A stretch of DNA of 64,000 nucleotides from the NCBI RefSeq assembly GCF_963576675.1, contig NC_088915.1, positions 82,531,501 through 82,595,500 on the forward strand, read 5' to 3'. The notes beneath the pieces were generated by a model. It made no database searches, was not told the DNA's origin, and saw only the letters and a program-made list of their open reading frames with translations. Source of the DNA: Euphorbia lathyris (lineage: Eukaryota; Streptophyta; Magnoliopsida; Malpighiales; Euphorbiaceae). A program made the position numbers and the translations under genes. Shown here piece by piece: positions 11,390 to 21,789 of this stretch. Each line of letters starts with the position of its first letter. Within the stretch, counting starts at the first letter, position 1.

Positions 11390-12560
11390 TTAAACATACG
11401 TTATAACATATAATTTAACTTTTTTTTTTTGAAACAACATATATTTTAACTTTTAAAACGCGAACTATGAAGTTTAGAACGTACGACATATTTTTTAGAA
11501 CATACGTTATGTTTTTTAGAACATGTGATATATTTTTTCGAACATGAGTTATAAATTATATTTTTGGAAAAAATAAAAAAACGATCCAAATATCTACTGA
11601 TTTTTTTAGAACATTATACTTAATTTTTGGAACACAAACTACAAACTTTAGAACATACGTTATGTTTTTTAGAACATGTGTTATGTTTTTTCGAACATGA
11701 GTTATAAATTATATTTTTGGAACAAATGAAAAAACAATCCAGATATCTACTGATTTTTTTAGAACATTATACTTAATTTTTGGAGCACAAACTATAAACT
11801 TTAGAACATACGTTATAAATTATATTATAGAACAAATGAAAAAATGGTCCATATATTTACTGTTTTTTTAAACAACAATTGTTTTCCTTATCCATTATGG
11901 AGCGCGCTGATTAATATACCATTATCCATATAGCTTCTATTGTTTAATATTAGACATATGCACTTATTAAATATCGATTAAATGTGCATAATAATAAATT
12001 ATTAATAGAAAAAAAGAAATGTGCATAATAACGAATTATTAATAGAACAAAAAAATCCAAAAACATGCTCCAATTTTTTATTTATTTAATTCCTCTATAT
12101 TTTTTGTAATTTATGTTTTTAAATGTTAAGGACGGAATTCTAAATAATGTTACATAATTCTAAACTTTATAATTTATGTTCTCCAAATTAAGTATAATGT
12201 TTAAAAAAATCAGTAAATATCTCGATCATTTTTGCATTTGTTCTATAATATAATTTATAACTCATATTCGAAAAAACATAACGCATGTTCTAAAAAACAT
12301 AACACATGTTCTAAAGTTTATAGTTTATGTTCCAAAAATTAAGTATAATGTTTTAAAAAAATCAGTAGATATCTGGATCGTTTTTTCATTTGTTCTATAA
12401 TATAATTTATAACTCATGTTCGAAAAAACATAACACATGTTCTAAAAAAACATGACGTATGTTCTAAAAAATATATCGTACGTTCTAAACTTTATAGTTC
12501 GTGTTTGTTCTATAATATAATTTATAACTCATGTTCGAAAAAACATAACGTATATTTTCT
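11390..12560. repeat. AT-rich direct and inverted sub-repeats inside the foldback
   Basis: A unit of roughly 120-190 bp with GAACATACGTTATG, GAACATGAGTTATAAATTAT and GAACATTATACTTAATTTTT recurs several times at 11390-11870. It appears in reverse complement at 12120-12560 (..AATTAAGTATAATGTT.., ATAATTTATAACTCATGTTC). The block 11890-12110 also repeats the left-arm sequence 11165-11330 in direct orientation. Confidence 0.75.
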
Positions 12561-13001
12561 TATATAACATAAATTACAAAAATATAGAGGAATTAAATAA
12601 AAAATTAGAGCATATTCTTGTATTTTTTTCTATTAATAATTCATTATTATGCATATTTCTTTTTTTTCTATTAATAATTTATTATTATGCATATTTAATC
12701 GATATTAATAAGTGCATGCGTCAAATATTAAACAATATTTAGAACATCGTCCTTAACATTTTAAAACATAAATTACAAAAATATGGAGGAATTAAATAAA
12801 TAAGAAATTAGAGCATGTTCTTGAATTTTTTTTCTATTAATAATTAATTATTATGCACGTTTCTTTTTTTTCTATTAATAATTCATTATAATGCACATTT
12901 AATCGATATTAATAAGTGCATGCGTCAAATATTAAACAATAGAAGCTAGAAGTGCAGTGGTATATTAATCAGCGCGCGATATAACTCACAAGAAAAGTAA
13001 T

Positions 13002-13077
13002 TAGTTCAGTGGTAAGTAATAAGGAGTGTAAACAAAGGGTCCAAGGTTCAAACCCCAATGGCAGCAGCATTTTTTTT
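13002..13077 (+). promoter_or_regulatory. tRNA-like Pol III module in right arm of the Mutator-like element
   Basis: TTAGTTCAGTGGTAAG (about 13001-13016, A-box-like), AAGGTTCAAACCCC (about 13043-13056, B-box-like) and a run of eight T (13070-13077). It mirrors 11064-11142 in the left arm, so both arms would direct transcripts outward towards the element ends. Confidence 0.5.
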
Positions 13078-13109
13078 AATTTTTAGACTCAAAACTACGT
13101 AGTTTTAGG

Positions 13110-13640
13110 TAGGGGTGAGCAAAATAACCGGTAACCGATAACCGAACCGAAATTTTAGTTTGGTTCGGTTATTTTAACAATCTGGTTCGGTTCGGTTTTT
13201 ATTTTAGCTAAATTTGGTAATCGGTTATCGGTTCGGTTATTGAAAAAAAATATCGGTATAACCGATAACCGAACCGAACTTCATATATAAATATAAAAAA
13301 TATAATTTTATCTTTATATATATATAAATAAAAAGTCCAACCCTAAAAAATACACTTTTATCTTTGTATATATATATTTTGGTTTAGTAGTCTTTAATTT
13401 ATTCAATTGTAACTTTTGTACAAGGATATTATTTGAAAACTAATTAAATAAAAATGTAGAAAAAATTAAATATTTTATGTTTTCGGTTATTCGGTCGGTA
13501 ACCGAACCGAACCGAAAATTTTCGGTTAAATGAAATTCGGTTACCAAACTTGGTCGGTTCGGTTATGAAAATAGGGCAAATTTCAGTTCGGTTAACCGAC
13601 AGTTCGGTTCGGTTAGTAACCGAACCGATGCTCACCCCTA
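13110..13640. mobile_element. hAT-type MITE (TAGGGGTGAGC ends) with 8-bp TSD
   Basis: 531 bp. Perfect 11-bp terminal inverted repeats, TAGGGGTGAGC at 13110 and GCTCACCCCTA ending at 13640. TSD GTTTTAGG at 13102-13109 and 13641-13648. The interior is rich in AACCGAACCGA words pointing inward from both ends. It sits inside the right arm of the Mutator-like foldback and is therefore younger than it. Confidence 0.92.
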
Positions 13641-14159
13641 GTTTTAGGTGGTTCTCACTTAAGAAAGGGTTCTCACAAGAGCCCTCCTCATCTTATTACT
13701 TTGTTTAAATTTGTTGTACATTGTATGTTATATTTGTTTTTTGGAGTTTAAATTTGGTATTCCTTTAAGGCTGCTTTTAGATAATAAAATGTTAATAAAA
13801 TACAATTAAGTATATTTAAAACTTTAAAAAAAATAAAAAACGAGTTATCCGACGAGCTTCGAGCTCAAACCGAACCTATACCGAGCTCGAGTCGAGCTTC
13901 AAAATTCCAAGCTTGACGAGCTTCGAGCTCGAGCCGAGCCCGATCTTTGAACTTATCGAGCCGAGCCTACCCATATTCGGTCTCGGTTCGGCTCGTTTGC
14001 ATATCTAGTTCAAGTATTTGAAATTATGGTTTAAAGCAATATGATGTAATTAGGAGTGTCAACGAGGCAGATATTCCATGTTATCATTTTCTCTAGAAGA
14101 TTCATCTTAATGGAGATGGATAATATATATTGATTTGATAAAAGTTTAATTAGTTTCAA

Positions 14160-14650
14160 CTTAATTTTTAAACAAGACGAGCTTGCGCATGATGAATCTC
14201 AACTTAAAAACTCATGAGTAAGCTCGATTACAGAGTCATGAATAAACTTATGAGAAAACTAACGAGCTAGTGGTAACAAAGCTCGTGAACAAGCTCAATA
14301 AAAGTTTGTGATCAGCTCACAAACAGAATATTGAGCTCGAACTTGTCAATATTATAATGAGCCGAACATGGGTATGCCAAAGCTTGGCTTCATTATAATT
14401 AGGGCTGATCGAGCCGATCCAAGCCGAGTTTTGGCCTGTTCAAGTTTGCCTCATTATAATGTTAACAGGCTCGAGTCGAGTTTCAAGCTCAAATTTGTGT
14501 TTCAACTTGGCTCGTTTAGAAGATCGTTTGTTCACGAGATGCTCACGAGCCAACTCGTTTATCTTGATAACGAGTTTAGTTCGTGAGCTGCTCATTTTTA
14601 TTTTAATCATGAGCTTTATTGCGAGCAGCTCGTTTCTTTTGTTCACAACG
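14160..14650. repeat. Remnants of GAGCTCG-rich hAT-like elements
   Basis: 14393-14650 resembles the left half of the element at 52256 (GGGCTGATCGAGCCGATC, TTTGGCCTGTTCAAG, AGCAAATGAAATAATAT just beyond). 14160-14380 has similar GAGCTCGTGAACAAGCTC words. No ends or TSDs found. 14651-15499 is AT-rich DNA, including a weak palindrome around 15060-15440, with no gene. Confidence 0.5.
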
Positions 14651-15499
14651 AAATAATATCAAATAAAATAATAAAATGTTTAGCAAATGAAATAATATAG
14701 TTTTACATGAATAAACATTAAAAACCTCATTTTAGTCATTACATAAAAAAATACTGCAAGGCGAGGAAAATTTTGGACAATTAAAAAACACTGGCTTTGC
14801 AAATTATCTGAAATTTAAGGTCTAATTTTATAAATTAACGAGACCACATATGTTTTTTTGGCTCAAATTGACTCGTATATGATTTAACTGCAAAATTCAT
14901 AAAAATACATATTATTACTCATATGCAAACTTTTAAACAGGGAGTATTATCTTACCAATCGACTAAACCACAAAGTTTATTTTTATATTTTGTCAAAAAA
15001 AATAATTAAATGAATAAATTTTTGATAAAGAATAAAATATTATAAAAAGAGATAGTCCTAAAATATTAAAATCATAAAACTCATTTGACTCCTAAACTAA
15101 AATTTCAAAGTCGATTAGGACTTTAAACTATCAAAATCTTTAATTAGGTTCGCGAATTCAGTAAAAATCATCAACTGAGTCTTCATCATATCCTAAAATC
15201 AGAAACTGTGACTATTTAATATTAACTGTGATGATCTTTGTGTTGGCTCAAAATAGATTTCAGAAAAAATATCTAAAATTATTCAACCAAATGATTTTCG
15301 ATGATAATTCAACTAATGATTTTTTGCTTAGAATGAGGATTCAATTAATAATTTTTGAATAATTTAAGGATCAAAGTGATGATTTTGATAATTTAAACGA
15401 CTTTAATTTTGAAATCCTGTTATGCAAATATTAAATAAGAGTTGCTATACACATTTATTTTCATAGAATTAAAAGTGAATTTTGATACTTAAAAATTAC

Positions 15500-15865
15500 G
15501 TAAAAAGTATAATTAAGTCCTTGAACTTTATTTGTTTTAAAGATCAAGCCCCTGATCAATTATTTTTCCAGAGCCCTTAGTCATTGATTATGTTATAGAT
15601 TTGGCCCTTATTGAACTTTTCATTGAGTCTGAAATTTTTCAATTATTCCACTAGGTTTTTCCAAGCTCGATCTTCTCCTCTCTTATTTTACGATTTTCAG
15701 CATTAGAATCATCGTATCGATCTTCTCTTTTTCCAAATTCGATGAAAAAGTTAAATAAGGGTCAGATCCATAATAAAATCAATAATAAAAGGCTCAATGT
15801 AAAAAAATAATTGATCAAAGGCTTGATCCTTAAAAGTTTAGGTGCTTAATTATGTTTTTTTTTTG
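15500..15865. repeat. Foldback element of about 365 bp
   Basis: Left arm AATTAAGTCCTTGAACTT.., ..AGATCAAGCCCCTGATCAATT; the right arm is its imperfect inverse (..AATTGATCAAAGGCTTGATC.., ..AGTTTAGGTGCTTAATTAT). Centre near 15680. Confidence 0.7.
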
Positions 15866-16840
15866 TCTAAAAAATTAAAAGAAAATGATTAGTAAATATT
15901 ATATTTAATATAGTGTTTTAGAAAAAAGAAAAAAGATTTTTTTTATAAAAGTAAAAAGATTATATTCAATATACATGTATATAGATTACTATAATGCATG
16001 AATAAATGCTATCAGTTAAAAACGAAAATCCAATTATAATAAATGCTATAACTTTTACTATTTCCAATATATAAATGAATAAATATAAAATATAAAAATA
16101 TAAATATTATATAAGGGTAATTTGGTATAAAAACTTTTTTCCTCCCATTCTATCCGGATAGCTTTATTGAAACTTCATTTTAAATATTGAACTCAAAATT
16201 TACAAATTAAGCATTTAATTTCACAGAACTTTCCCTATTAAATTCATCCAACTTTATATTTGATTTTTTTTATTCGGATTCTAGTAATAATAGTTAATGG
16301 ACACATGCACATGCACAAGGTAGGGATATCCACTCCCAAAATTAGAGTGTACCACGGAATCGATAAAAATTTAAAGTTAAATTTACAGATTACATACTAA
16401 TAAAAATTAAATTTTAGTAGAGTAACGTATCAAACCTCAAATCTGACAAGCAGAGATGCAACTCCTTAAATGATATATCACCAAACACAACCCGCTTAAA
16501 TTGACTCGACACATGCTAAAAGGGGAATAAGTATGAGTCAATTTTGGACATAAATGGACCGGGTTAAGATTGGTGACCAGCCATTTAAAAAAAAAAATTA
16601 TCCACATGTCTATATACCCTTTTGGTGATTATTAATGTTGAAATTCAATTAAAAAGACTATATGAAAAATCAAATTCAAAGTTGGATGAGCTTGATGTTA
16701 AAAAATAAAGTGTTGTGTTGATGGGTTCATACTTGACCCTAATAAACATACCGCGTGTGATTAAAAAGGGGCTAATTGGGCTAATTAAATGTATAAAATG
16801 AGAACTAAACTGCTTTTTATGCCGATCTTAAAATGACAAG
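15866..16840. repeat. Distal part of local repeat copy A
   Basis: 16180-16800 is collinear with 24360-24790 and 27900-28230: ATTCATCCAACTTTATATTTG, AAAGGGGAATAAGTATGAGTC, ATGGACCGGGTTAAG, ATCAAATTCAAAGTTGGATGAG. Similarity is diluted by small indels. No coding potential seen. Confidence 0.65.
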
Positions 16841-16989
16841 ACGAAACAGCTGTCATGCAGCCTGTTTTGCAGGAGAAAAGTTGAAAGAGTCTCGTCGGAC
16901 TGATGGGTAAAAGCGAGAAGCGCTGAGGACGGCAGAACAGGGAGGCGGTAGCAGGGATGGACCAAACAACATGATGAAAAATTCCGGAC

Positions 16990-17297
16990 CTTGAGTGTTT
17001 AAGTGTCCAAAGTCAACACCAATTTATGAAGAACAATTTCACTTTTTCTGAACAGTCTATTTTTGTAATAATCTTTGTACATTTCCTCCTTATTTATAGC
17101 GGACAAGTAGGAGGAGGAAAGAGGTACCTTTTTGGATCATTTTGGAGAGCCAAAGCTTCGTCTCTTTAAGGAGAACTCTCTGATATTTTAACCTAACTCC
17201 ATTGATGAGGAGTTATTGCATATTTTGTGGATGTTCACTCTGTACCATGAGTGAGCAGTCGATTGAATGAGCTAAGCCGGCCAAGGGCAGGAACTGT
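16990..17297 (+). promoter_or_regulatory. Candidate promoter and first exon of an unidentified transcript
   Basis: A good TATA-like motif (CTTATTTATAGCGG, about 17090-17103) is followed by GGAGGAGGAAAGAGG and about 190 bp of moderate composition. This ends at GGCAGGAACT, followed by a strong donor-like GTAAGT at about 17298. A 21-codon frame within it starts MRSYCIFCGCSLCTMSEQ. I found no downstream coding exon, so this could be a non-coding RNA, the start of a lost gene, or part of an LTR. Confidence 0.3.
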
Positions 17298-17300
17298 AAG

Positions 17301-18379
17301 TTTTCTTAGCTTATTTATGAATGAATGTGGTTTATACCTTGGATGTTTAATGATGTTTTTTCATGTATGTTTCATTAACTGCTATCTAAGTGTTTATGAA
17401 TGATGGGAGACTGCTTTCATACTCGCGTATCTATCATTGAAAATGTAAAATCAGAAATAGAAATATAATGGTTTTATATCAAGGGTTTTCTGAAAATGAA
17501 ATGCTGCTTATTGTTTAATGCAAGAAAGAACCACTTTTGGGGACGCTTGAATGTGTAGTAAATCTTAGAATCTCAAGAACACACGAGAGTTGAGTTGATT
17601 GAACCTAAAGCAGAGACATTGACCACACCATATTACATTCATGAATAAATAGACAAAAGTTATACTGCAAGCTCCCTGTTCATGCTAGGCTTAGCTTGTT
17701 CCACCTTTTTATTGCGATAAATCATTATTTTCTGATCGCACCTTTTGAAGATATGTTACATTTAGATTATTCTAATCAAATCATATGAAACCCATTTCCA
17801 ACTAAAAGAAAGAAGTTACTGTTACTACGAACACCTTGTTCTATAAGGTTTTTCTGCTAAAATTATTCATCAATTTCTGAGGAGAACGATACTCTACTTA
17901 TTGAGATATTACTTGTACCTAGTGCACTTGCTAGAGTCTACTTTTAGGACAACATGTGTCATTGATATTCCATATGAATATACGATTTAGAGCAATCCTA
18001 ATGGTTGATAAGAGAGACCAACTAGCAATATCAAAACGTTTGGACCATCTACCAACAACCATTAAGGTTGGATCATTTTTTTTGGGCGCAAAGCTAGCAA
18101 CCCGCTGGTAGTGATAGGTCCAAAATTTACTGAGATGGAGTACTTATTGTGATTTGTGAGTTTTACATAAAAAAAATTGAAGTCTCGTTCATAGTTTTTA
18201 TAAAAAAATTGATGTTTTCCGACGACCAGTAGATGTTCAAACTCCCTTAAATCTATCCCTGCCTGCTGGAATGGATAGGTTGCTTGATCTTTTTTTTGTT
18301 GATTTCTTAAAGCCAGATAGATGGATGAGAATGGATAGGTTGCTTGATCTTCAAATGATTGGATGCGTGAGTTCCACAT
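17301..18379. other. Stretch without recognised gene
   Basis: AT-rich DNA. An open frame at 18062-18379 (-) contains a short internal direct repeat (GAATGGATAGGTTGCTTGATCTT occurs at about 18270 and 18330) and matches nothing I know. It could be intron or spacer of the transcript proposed at 16990. Confidence 0.5.
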
Positions 18380-18612
18380 TGTTAGAGATTAATATAAAAT
18401 ATATGATTGAGCCTTAATTATCAGTTCGAGCTTTTAGTTCAATCGGTTCCATGGCAAGGTATTAGAGCCTCTAGGACCAAAATCGTCGAGGGTTCGAGTC
18501 CTGGCAACCTCATTAATTTGTGGAATTAAACACATGTCAGGATGGGCCTGTATTGTGCACGCTGCAAGCCCAAGGGGTATTTACGTGTGGAGATGTGTCA
18601 TAGATTAATATA

Positions 18613-18950
18613 TGTGAAAGCAAGTTATGAAGAAATGATCAACAATATTATTGAAATCTCTTGAATGAGATGAAGAGTACATTGTTGTTTATATACAGAA
18701 ATTGAAGAACATTAGGCGCCAAATTAGTTACAATGGTAACTGAATGTGTAACAGATAAAGGACACGTGTGTGGCTCTTGTGGATCTTGAATCAACTGACT
18801 GAAGGTAGAGATCAGGTGTATTCAGCTCCAGAGTGCTCGCATACTCGTGCGTGATACATCAGTGGCGCTCGTGCGTGCGTCCGTGCGCATTGCTCATGTG
18901 TCTCGCGCGTGCGTCCGTGCCACATGTGCAATGTGTGCATATATCCATCA
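18613..18950 (-). repeat. 3' LTR of the deleted copia
   Basis: Starts TGTGAAAGCAAG and ends ATATATCCATCA. Compared with 20273-20610 it differs by GACACGTG versus GACATGTG and GATACATC versus GATACAGC. Confidence 0.95.
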
Positions 18951-18963
18951 TGCCCCCCTCAAG
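18951..18963 (-). promoter_or_regulatory. Polypurine tract
   Basis: Minus strand reads TTGAGGGGGGCA directly before the 3' LTR (plus strand TGCCCCCCTCAA). It is the expected primer site for second-strand synthesis. Confidence 0.85.
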
Positions 18964-20230
18964 ATGAATGTGGGTCAATTGGGACAAGATTCATCTTGAA
19001 CAAAGATGGTAACATTTGAGAAGTGCTGAGTACCTTAGTGAAAATATCAACAATTTGAGCATGAGTAGACACATGAGTGATGTTGATGAAACCTTGCTCA
19101 ACACACTGCCTAGCATAATGGCAGTCAATCTCAATATGCTTAGTAGTTTCATGATCAACTGGATTTTTGGCAATGGCTATTGCAGCTGCACTATCACAAG
19201 AAACAGCAATAGGTAATGGGAGTGAAATGTTGAAGTCAGAGAGAAGATAAGAAATCCACTTCAATTCACAACAGGTGGTAGCAAGACTTCTATATTCTGC
19301 TTCAGCTGATGACTTGCTAACCACAGATTGTTTCTTTGACTTCCATGAAACCAATGAAGATCCCAAAAAGACACAATAGCCAGTTATTGACCTTCTAGTA
19401 GTTTTGCAGCCACCCTAGTCCGAATCACAGAAAGCTGTGATATGCATATCACTGTCTTGAGGATAGAACAAACCAAGGTGCAATGTGCCCTTGAGATACT
19501 TCAAAATGTGAATTGCTGCCTGATAATGATGAATGCAAGGCTCTTGCATGAATTAACTCAATTGCTGTGTGCAGTAAGCTATATCAGGTCTGGAGAAACC
19601 AAGATATAGTAATCTGCCAATGATCCTTCTGTAGGAACCTAGATCTGTTAACTTCTCTCCCTTATCTGTAAGTACAATGCCTGAGGGTAATGGACTAGGT
19701 GCAGGATTAGTATCCTTTAAACCAACATCTGTTAGCATATCTGAAATGTACTTTACTTGAGAGAGTAGTATGCCTCCTGCTGTCTTGGCAATTTCAATGC
19801 CTAAAAAGTACTTCACAAGACCAATGTCTTTGATAGTGAAGAGTTGATGTAAATGATCTTTCACCTTGAGGATACTAGACTCACTTGAACTGGTGATTAA
19901 AATATCATCCACATAGATGATGACAGCAGTAAACACAGCATCAGTTGTGGAAATAAACAAACAATGGTCAAAAGAAGATCTTTGGAAGCCAAACTGGATG
20001 AGTTTGGAGGACAACTCTTTGTGCCATTGTCTCCCTGCTTGCTTTAATCCATATAAGGATTTCCGCAGCTTGCAAACCTGGCCTTGTTCTGCCTTGGTAT
20101 AGCCTTGTGGAGGGAATAGATAGATGTCCTCTTCAACAAAGCCATGCAAGTAGGCATTGTTGACATCAATCTGGTGTACTTGCCAGTTCTGCATTGTTGA
20201 AATTGCAGAAATCTGCGGAATTCTATGAAG
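18959..20230 (-). pseudogene. Copia pol remnant: reverse transcriptase (C-terminal two thirds) and RNase H
   Basis: Starting around 20194 (MQNWQVHQIDVNNAYLHG), the frame has the copia landmarks YGLKQAGRQWHKEL and YVDDILI (the catalytic YVDD) and the FLGIEIAKT segment. It reaches a TAA at 19553 after TQQLS. It continues in frame with FMQEPCIHHYQAAI, has a TAG near 19417 (in CDSD*GGC, where copia relatives have Trp), then GYCVFLGSSLVSWKSKKQ and an RNase H domain with SSAEAEYRSLA, SCDSAA and KHIEIDCHYAR, to the stop at 18959. Everything upstream of about 20230 is lost. Both premature stops are what a single C-to-T or G-to-A change would give. Confidence 0.93.
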
Positions 20231-20260
20231 AACAGAGTCAAAAATCGATTATCTGACTTG

Positions 20261-20272
20261 GCTCTGATACCA
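20261..20272 (-). promoter_or_regulatory. Primer-binding site (initiator Met tRNA)
   Basis: Minus strand TGGTATCAGAGC immediately after the 5' LTR. This is the standard plant copia primer-binding sequence, complementary to the 3' end of tRNA-iMet. Confidence 0.95.
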
Positions 20273-20610
20273 TGTGAAAGCAAGTTATGAAGAAATGATC
20301 AACAATATTATTGAAATCTCTTGAATGAGATGAAGAGTACATTGTTGTTTATATACAGAAATTGAAGAACATTAGGCGCCAAATTAGTTACAATGGTAAC
20401 TGAATGTGTAACAGATAAAGGACATGTGTGTGGCTCTTGTGGATCTTGAATCAACTGACTGAAGGTAGAGATCAGGTGTATTCAGCTCCAGAGTGCTCGC
20501 ATACTCGTGCGTGATACAGCAGTGGCGCTCGTGCGTGCGTCCGTGCGCATTGCTCATGTGTCTCGCGCGTGCGTCCGTGCCACATGTGCAATGTGTGCAT
20601 ATATCCATCA
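20273..20610 (-). repeat. 5' LTR of the deleted copia, with TATA box
   Basis: Same ends as 18613-18950. On the minus strand a TATATAAA motif (20348-20355) is the likely promoter. It is followed by AATGTACTCTTCATC. Confidence 0.93.
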
Positions 20611-20650
20611 ATATAAAATATATGATTGGGTCTTAACCGAACACACCATT

Positions 20651-21189
20651 AAAAATACTCTTATAATATTTAAAAGACCATGAATGCAACTAAGTTGTTA
20701 GAAATGGGGACGATCCTATTCATATTTTAACCATTTATAAACAAGAACTTATTGGTAAAAAATGAAAATCATAAGAGATGTATGTGGATTGATATATATC
20801 CTGTTCATATTTTAATCAGGTTATCCATTTAAGCCTATAAATAGAGGTTTAAGTTCCCTTTCAAAATACATCGAAGACATCTATAATTTAATAGTATTTA
20901 GTTCGTAAATTTATCGCATTTCCTCCCAAAATTGTTTGATGTAGGAATTGTGTGAGCAGTAATACAAAATCACAGTTTGATTTCTTCAATTACAAAATAT
21001 ACTAGCAATTCTCACTACAAGAACAAGTAACCCATTCATTGTTAGAAAACTTTATAACACTTGCACAATCCTAGGATAAAAGTACCAAAAATTTAATTCA
21101 ATACCCTTAAACATGAAAACACATTATATGTGAATCTTAGAAACAGGAACTCGAGCATCTATTGGTCATCTGAAAACTCCATGAGACCT
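20651..21189. other. AT-rich intergenic stretch
   Basis: No coding frame, hairpin or repeat end was found here beyond short A/T runs. Confidence 0.6.
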
Positions 21190-21660
21190 TTATATAGAGT
21201 TTTAATTTTTTTTAATAAAGAGCAACGTAAAAAAAATGCTTGTGATTTTTCTTATTTTGCAAACATAGGTCCGTGGTTTAAAAGTTTGCAAATAGAGGTA
21301 TTTAGTATGTTTTTTTTTTACAAAATAAAGTATTTAAAATTATACTGTCAAGTTATGATGATAATCATAAACATTTTTATTCTTTTTTAAATTACATTTA
21401 CATGTTGACAAAACACAAACACCAAAATCAAATTGCATAATGAACTTAAATATCAATTTAGTTCATAAACTATCAAATTAGTAAAATACGTAAAATTTTC
21501 ACCATATGATTTATGGTTTCGATTTAGGAAGCTGTATTTTGGGGCTGGGGTCGTGTTTTGTCGATATGAAAGAATAAAATTTTCAAGATAAAAACGTCAG
21601 AACTTACTTAGCATTGTAATTTGAAATAAATTATTTTGTAAATTAAACCATACCACAAAC
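21190..21660. repeat. Dispersed repeat shared with 63590-64000
   Basis: GGTTTAAAAGTTTGCAAATA.. (about 21274) matches 63645. ATGATTTATGGTTT.GATTTAGG (about 21507) matches the reverse complement of about 63810-63835. The family therefore has the same first half and an inverted second half in the other copy. No gene. Confidence 0.65.
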
Positions 21661-21789
21661 ATTATTTTGTTTCTTTAAAATAAAGATACCTAAAATATTT
21701 TAATTGAACATAGGTAGGTATTATATCTGAATCTTAATACATGAAAAAATGAGAGACGATAGATCTTAGGCTGCTTTTTCTCTTTTCAA

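Larger units (their letters stand above)
10971..13689. mobile_element. Mutator-like foldback element with 10-bp TSD
   Basis: Termini GGGGAGGGATCAAGTGAGAA (left) and the inverse of GAGGAGGGCTCTTGTGAGAA (right) start long, imperfect inverted arms. An exact 10-bp TSD, ATCTTATTAC, lies at 10961-10970 and 13690-13699. TSDs of 9-11 bp are typical of Mutator-like elements. It is 2719 bp long, of which 531 bp is a younger nested MITE (13110-13640). No transposase is encoded, so it is non-autonomous. The interior is built of repeated, mutually inverted AT-rich blocks, and each arm contains a tRNA-like Pol III module. Confidence 0.85.
10672..14007. mobile_element. hAT-like element with GAGCCGAGCC-rich ends, interrupted by the Mutator-like foldback
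   Basis: The left part (about 10672-10770, GGCTCGAGCTTTAATGAGCC..) and the right part (about 13848-14007, ..CGAGCCGAGCCTACCCAT.., ..GGCTCGTTTGCATATCTAG) are rich in GAGCTCG/GAGCCGAG words in opposite orientation. They look like the two ends of one non-autonomous element. Related sequence lies at 14160-14650 and 52256-52924. Exact termini and TSD were not resolved. Confidence 0.5.
18613..20610 (-). mobile_element. Young, internally deleted Ty1/copia retrotransposon
   Basis: Two 338-bp LTRs (18613-18950 and 20273-20610) differ at only two positions by eye. A 5-bp TSD, ATATA, flanks the element (18608-18612 and 20611-20615). A Met-initiator primer-binding site and a G-rich polypurine tract sit at the inner LTR edges. 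The internal region is only 1322 bp, against about 4 kb in a normal copia. It codes for part of reverse transcriptase and RNase H, while gag, protease, integrase and the start of reverse transcriptase are missing. It therefore could not move by itself. Both nonsense changes in the remaining frame are also inactivating. It sits in the 3' LTR of a TRIM. Confidence 0.95.
18380..20650 (+). mobile_element. TRIM-like miniature LTR retrotransposon, split by a copia insertion
   Basis: 5' LTR at about 18380-18456 (TGTTAGAGATTAATATAAAA.. to ..GGTTCCATGGCA). A primer-binding-like AGGTATTAGAGCC follows immediately. The short internal region holds GGGTTCGAGTCCTGGC and a purine-rich CAAGGGGTAT. The 3' LTR starts near 18596 (TGTCATAGATTAATATA), is broken at 18612 by the copia element, and resumes at 20606 (ATATAAAATATATGATTGGG). 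No protein is encoded. A related LTR in the opposite orientation lies at 47527-47614. The 3' LTR is shorter than the 5' one, and no TSD could be set. Confidence 0.7.

Noticed and set aside
13444..13635. 63-codon frame with NRTEI repeats
   Set aside because: It is the CCGAACCGA repetition of a MITE end read as protein.
10971..13689. Initially considered a CRISPR-like or satellite array
   Set aside because: Repeats are long, AT-rich, inverted about a centre and bounded by a 10-bp TSD, so a transposon explains them.
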